A DNA stretch of 7,772 bases from Bacteroides sp. (lineage in GTDB: Bacteria > Bacteroidota > Bacteroidia > Bacteroidales > Bacteroidaceae): positions 1 to 7,772 of the forward strand of contig DXOJ01000464.1 of the NCBI GenBank assembly GCA_019412865.1. Reading direction: 5' to 3'. The notes under the pieces are model-generated. The model was given only the letters and a program-made list of their open reading frames with translations, had not been told where the DNA came from and made no database searches. The position numbers were made by a program, and so were the translations under genes. How positions within the stretch are numbered: position 1 is the first letter of the stretch; the number at the start of each line of letters is the position of its first letter. Below are positions 5,066 through 7,772 of the stretch, piece after piece.

Positions 5066-7315
5066 ATGGGATTGTTCGACAGTATATTAGGTGTTTTTAA
5101 TCCAGATGTAATATCTAAATATAAAAACTTGGTTAATAACCACCCGGAAGCATTTCGTAGGTGGAAAGGTAAACAAATCGTAGGTACTCTTTCTCAATGT
5201 TTTGACTTTGAACCTACTTATAGCGACAAGTCATATATAGCATCCCATGAAAAAGAAATACTTGCGTTTGAAGCTATAATAGCAGAGGAAAAAGCGTTTG
5301 AAAAGCGTAGGCAAAAAGTAATTAAAGCGGCATCTGACTATCCTCATGCCTTTGTCGTATTACTCAAAGAGTTATCAATTCCGTCAATTCCCGGGATAAC
5401 AGTGACTTTACCCGGTCAGAGAAAAAGTAAGCGTTCTCAACGTATTGAACGTGAATGCAGCAACAACAATCCATTTTTATCTGATAGATTTTTCACTTCT
5501 ACTCAAATATTATCTAGTATAGGAGAGATTCGCTCTAAGGCAAGTAGAGTATCTCGTTCTATAAACACTCTAACAAAGGAAGAATACGAAAAACTTCATG
5601 ATAAGTTATATACGCTTGCTTCTGAGGAAACTCGCATTAAGGATGAGTTACAAAAGGAAGACTCACTCATGAAGTTTGATGATGAGGTTTTAGATAATGA
5701 AACTAGGGCGAAATATTATCAAGATTTCTGCAAATCAAAATTTGTTACAGAAACAGAAGAAGGGAAAAGACTCTATTGTGTAGGGCATTTGATTGAATTG
5801 GATGCTTACGCTCTCAATGAAATAGATAAAACATATAATCTGCTTAGACATAATTATCCATTAGGATTAAGTGCGTTTGAGAATACACATAAGAATATGG
5901 TCAGATTGCAGATAATCAACCATGAAAATGAAATAAAAAATTACGAGGCGAATTATAAACAAGTCAATAGTCAAAATGAGTGGGAAAATGCTCAGAAAAT
6001 ATTCACTCAGGAAAGCCGTGATTTGAATAATTCTTTATTGACTAATTACGGTTGTTATGTTTACGATATACCATTTCAGAAACTTACTTATGATGGTAAA
6101 ATGGTTTCGGCTACATATCGTGTATGGCAGCATTTTTGTGTATCATATTGTGATGTCGAAGATTTAGATTATTTATATTATCCAAGTGCACGCGAAAACT
6201 ACAACAAATTAGCAGGCTTTAGAGCAAAATTGCGCTATTTCTATGACAGGGTTTATGATAAGATTATAGAATTCGTTGAAGCTCTTAGGCAAAAACATAA
6301 CAATATAGTCGTCTCTCTAGGAGATAGTGCCTTGGGCAATGATTCTGTTGATTTTAACAACTATCATTTTTCGCATCTAAAAAAATCACTTGCAGAAAGA
6401 AATATAAATATTTTCCCTATAGATGAGATTATACGCCAATCGGAGATATACTCATATATAGTAGTCGTTGAGTTAATCTCAACAAATGAGAGACTTATAA
6501 CAACATGTAAAAAGTTAATAGATTCATATAAAAAAGCCTGTCCCAAAATAACGTATGTGTCGCTCTGCAAAGGATATAGCAAATCCGAAATGACAGACTT
6601 AATCAACAGGGAAAAGCAGAAAAAAGAACAAGAAAAACGGGCAAGGAGAGAAGAAGAGGAGCGCAAAGAACGTGAGCGTTTAGAAAAAAAAAGAAAAGAA
6701 GAAGAATGTCTCAAACTGAAGCAAAATCTACAACATTCAGTTCAAAACTGGGAAACGATATGTGGCATTATAAAATACTCTTACTTGTTTAATTACTATC
6801 CTACTACTTGTGACTTCGATGCAACAGAAAGTGAATGGGATAATCGATGGTTGGTGTGGAACTTTAAGAATACCCCCGGTAAGACGTCAACCAGTGCTCA
6901 TACTGATGCGTTAAATAATGTGGTTCCACGATTAAAAAAATTGCTTATAAATACTTTTGGGTTACATAATCTCAAAGAACTTGTGCTTGTGTGTATTCCT
7001 GCTTCCAGTCAGCAGAAAACATCTTTACGATACAAAGAATTTTCACAAATGCTATGTTCTGAAACAGGCATGACTTCTGCATACGATAAAATGACAGTAA
7101 CCAGTGAAAGAATTGCAAAGCACCTTGGAGGCACAGCATCTTCAATGAATGGCGTCGAATTTGATAACGATTTCTTCAAAGGCAAATTTGTGATACTTTT
7201 TGATGACATTGTAACCAAAGGTAACTCAATGTTGGCGTTTAAGCGTAAAATGGAAGAACTTGGTGCTATTGTTGTAGGAGGGTTATCTATAGGCAAAACT
7301 ACTCATATGAGGTAG
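5066..7315 (+). CDS. Large protein with C-terminal ComF-like phosphoribosyltransferase domain (ShosT-like)
   Basis: The 749-residue product ends in a PRTase domain of about 575-749. An NRWLVWNFK strand lies at 593-601, and LVLVCIPAS at 639-647 is followed by R655-YKEF, the ComF-type IPxS...R pattern. The PRPP loop VILFDDIVTKGNS sits at 709-721 with the acidic pair D713-D714. PRTases use PRPP to join or split ribose-phosphate and a base. A charged Lys/Glu/Arg coiled coil covers about 515-556. Before it, about 395-510 looks like an alpha/beta domain with IVVVELISTNERL at 465-477, which resembles a degenerate PRPP loop. The first 390 residues are helical and unrecognised, with HPEAF (26-30) and YPHAF (92-96) suggesting a weak repeat. 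There is no signal peptide or membrane helix. It is the last gene of the operon and the likely effector or toxin by analogy with ShosT. The very long N-terminus is unusual for a PRTase. Confidence 0.88.
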   Translation: MGLFDSILGVFNPDVISKYKNLVNNHPEAFRRWKGKQIVGTLSQCFDFEPTYSDKSYIASHEKEILAFEAIIAEEKAFEKRRQKVIKAASDYPHAFVVLLKELSIPSIPGITVTLPGQRKSKRSQRIERECSNNNPFLSDRFFTSTQILSSIGEIRSKASRVSRSINTLTKEEYEKLHDKLYTLASEETRIKDELQKEDSLMKFDDEVLDNETRAKYYQDFCKSKFVTETEEGKRLYCVGHLIELDAYALNEIDKTYNLLRHNYPLGLSAFENTHKNMVRLQIINHENEIKNYEANYKQVNSQNEWENAQKIFTQESRDLNNSLLTNYGCYVYDIPFQKLTYDGKMVSATYRVWQHFCVSYCDVEDLDYLYYPSARENYNKLAGFRAKLRYFYDRVYDKIIEFVEALRQKHNNIVVSLGDSALGNDSVDFNNYHFSHLKKSLAERNINIFPIDEIIRQSEIYSYIVVVELISTNERLITTCKKLIDSYKKACPKITYVSLCKGYSKSEMTDLINREKQKKEQEKRARREEEERKERERLEKKRKEEECLKLKQNLQHSVQNWETICGIIKYSYLFNYYPTTCDFDATESEWDNRWLVWNFKNTPGKTSTSAHTDALNNVVPRLKKLLINTFGLHNLKELVLVCIPASSQQKTSLRYKEFSQMLCSETGMTSAYDKMTVTSERIAKHLGGTASSMNGVEFDNDFFKGKFVILFDDIVTKGNSMLAFKRKMEELGAIVVGGLSIGKTTHMR

Positions 7316-7352
7316 CTCTGTGGCACATAAGTGTTCATTTAACAATGTTCAT
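7316..7352. other. Convergent gap with a 10-base direct repeat
   Basis: Two copies of TGTTCATTTA (7332-7341 and 7346-7355) lie 14 bases apart between the PRTase stop and the end of the leftward gene. I see no strong terminator hairpin for either convergent transcript. Confidence 0.35.
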
Positions 7353-7527
7353 TTATAAAAATGGGGACACCTCCAAAATTTGCATCATCTTGCAATACTT
7401 GTTTCCATAGTCTTTGCACACAATATTCCAATCGTCCCAATTATCCCGGAGAGCATTATATATGATATGCATCTCCGGATGCTTAACATTATTTTTATTA
7501 ATTCTCGAATACAAACATAACAGCGCA
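7353..7527 (-). pseudogene. Probable out-of-frame C-terminus of the right-edge gene
   Basis: Immediately after the stop of the right-edge frame, another minus-strand frame is open to a TAA at 7355-7353. It encodes a protein-like sequence, ending in segments such as HPEMHIIYNAL, NWDDWNIVCKDYG and MMQILEVSPFL. The composition, with tryptophans, aspartates and spaced hydrophobics, looks like a genuine helical C-terminus, whereas the upstream extension of the same frame (7528-7685) looks like a shadow. Skipping one base near 7530 would join the two frames. I therefore read this as the tail of the same gene after a frameshift. It could also be an overlapping small gene starting near 7473 (MHIIYNAL). 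The family is not recognised. Confidence 0.4.
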
Positions 7528-7772
7528 TTATTCAAAGAAACTATTATTATCAACCTTAATTTCGGCAGATTCAATGTAAATATTTCCGTTTTGATTTTTG
7601 TAATTAACAATAAATTCAGATGTAAATGGAAAGTCCATTTGAGTTTCATACCCATCTCCCCGACGCATGTCGCCATCTGATCCATATTGCAAACGTACGT
7701 TTACAACACCATCAGCCCGTATAGTTATAGTTTCGTTGTTTTTTGATACTTCTTTTTGGCTTGTCACAGTAT
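7528..7772 (-). CDS. Unrecognised protein, partial (runs off right edge)
   Basis: The minus strand is open from the right edge of the window to a TAA at 7530-7528, giving about 81 residues. A GTG at 7767-7765 could be read as a start, but the frame is still open beyond it, so the true start is probably outside the window. The sequence is rich in strand-type patterns: ETITIRADGVVNVRLQYG, then SEFIVNYKN and NIYIESAEIKVDNN. That suggests a beta-rich domain. There is no family assignment. It converges with the PRTase operon, so it is not part of that transcription unit. The early stop and the protein-like sequence in the next frame suggest a frameshift mutation. Confidence 0.5.
   Translation of the reverse strand, partial: TVTSQKEVSKNNETITIRADGVVNVRLQYGSDGDMRRGDGYETQMDFPFTSEFIVNYKNQNGNIYIESAEIKVDNNSFFE

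Noticed and set aside
7446..7478. Imperfect hairpin CCGGAGA...TCTCCGG
   Set aside because: Only 7 bp with a bulged extension, and it lies inside the probable coding tail of the right-edge gene.
1..7772. CRISPR array, tRNA or rRNA genes
   Set aside because: I see no regularly spaced repeats with unique spacers and no cloverleaf or rRNA-like sequence in the window.

Overview
The window looks like accessory DNA from a member of the Bacteroidales (Bacteroides, Parabacteroides or a relative). It holds a DUF3408-type conjugation protein, a MobA-type mobilisation protein and a tyrosine recombinase whose closest resemblance is to Bacteroides-type integrases. Promoter-like sequence also follows the Bacteroidetes TAnnTTTG style rather than the sigma70 style. 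Base composition changes along the window: the DUF3408 and mobA genes are clearly GC-richer, the integrase is intermediate, and the flanking genes and the three-gene operon are AT-rich. This suggests a mosaic of several origins.

Layout. (1) 1-465, minus strand: the N-terminal part of an unrecognised protein that runs off the left edge. (2) 466-952: noncoding, with a 10-bp inverted repeat. (3) 953-3339, plus strand: a mobile-element segment made of a DUF3408 protein, a 250-base gap rich in inverted repeats that could be an oriT, a small MobA-like protein, and a tyrosine integrase starting one base after the mobA stop. The relaxase expected after mobA is absent. (4) 3340-3584: a noncoding gap with repeats of TTGCCAAG and a near-perfect 41-base palindrome that ends 3 bases before the next start codon. 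(5) 3585-7315, plus strand: a tight operon encoding a DprA/Smf-like Rossmann protein, a small HAD phosphatase and a 749-residue protein ending in a ComF-like phosphoribosyltransferase (PRTase) domain. The intergenic gaps are 3 and 2 bases. (6) 7353-7772, minus strand: the C-terminal part of an unrecognised gene that seems to be frameshifted and runs off the right edge.

The main interest is the three-gene operon. DprA-like plus PRTase is the combination reported for the ShosTA toxin-antitoxin/anti-phage system (DprA-like ShosA, PRTase ShosT). This locus looks like an expanded relative with a separate HAD phosphatase and a very large PRTase protein. A plausible but unproven reading is that the DprA-like protein senses DNA or holds the effector in check, while the PRTase and HAD make or remodel a nucleotide-type compound. 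The neighbouring integrase, mobilisation genes and interrupted flanks fit a mobile defence locus.
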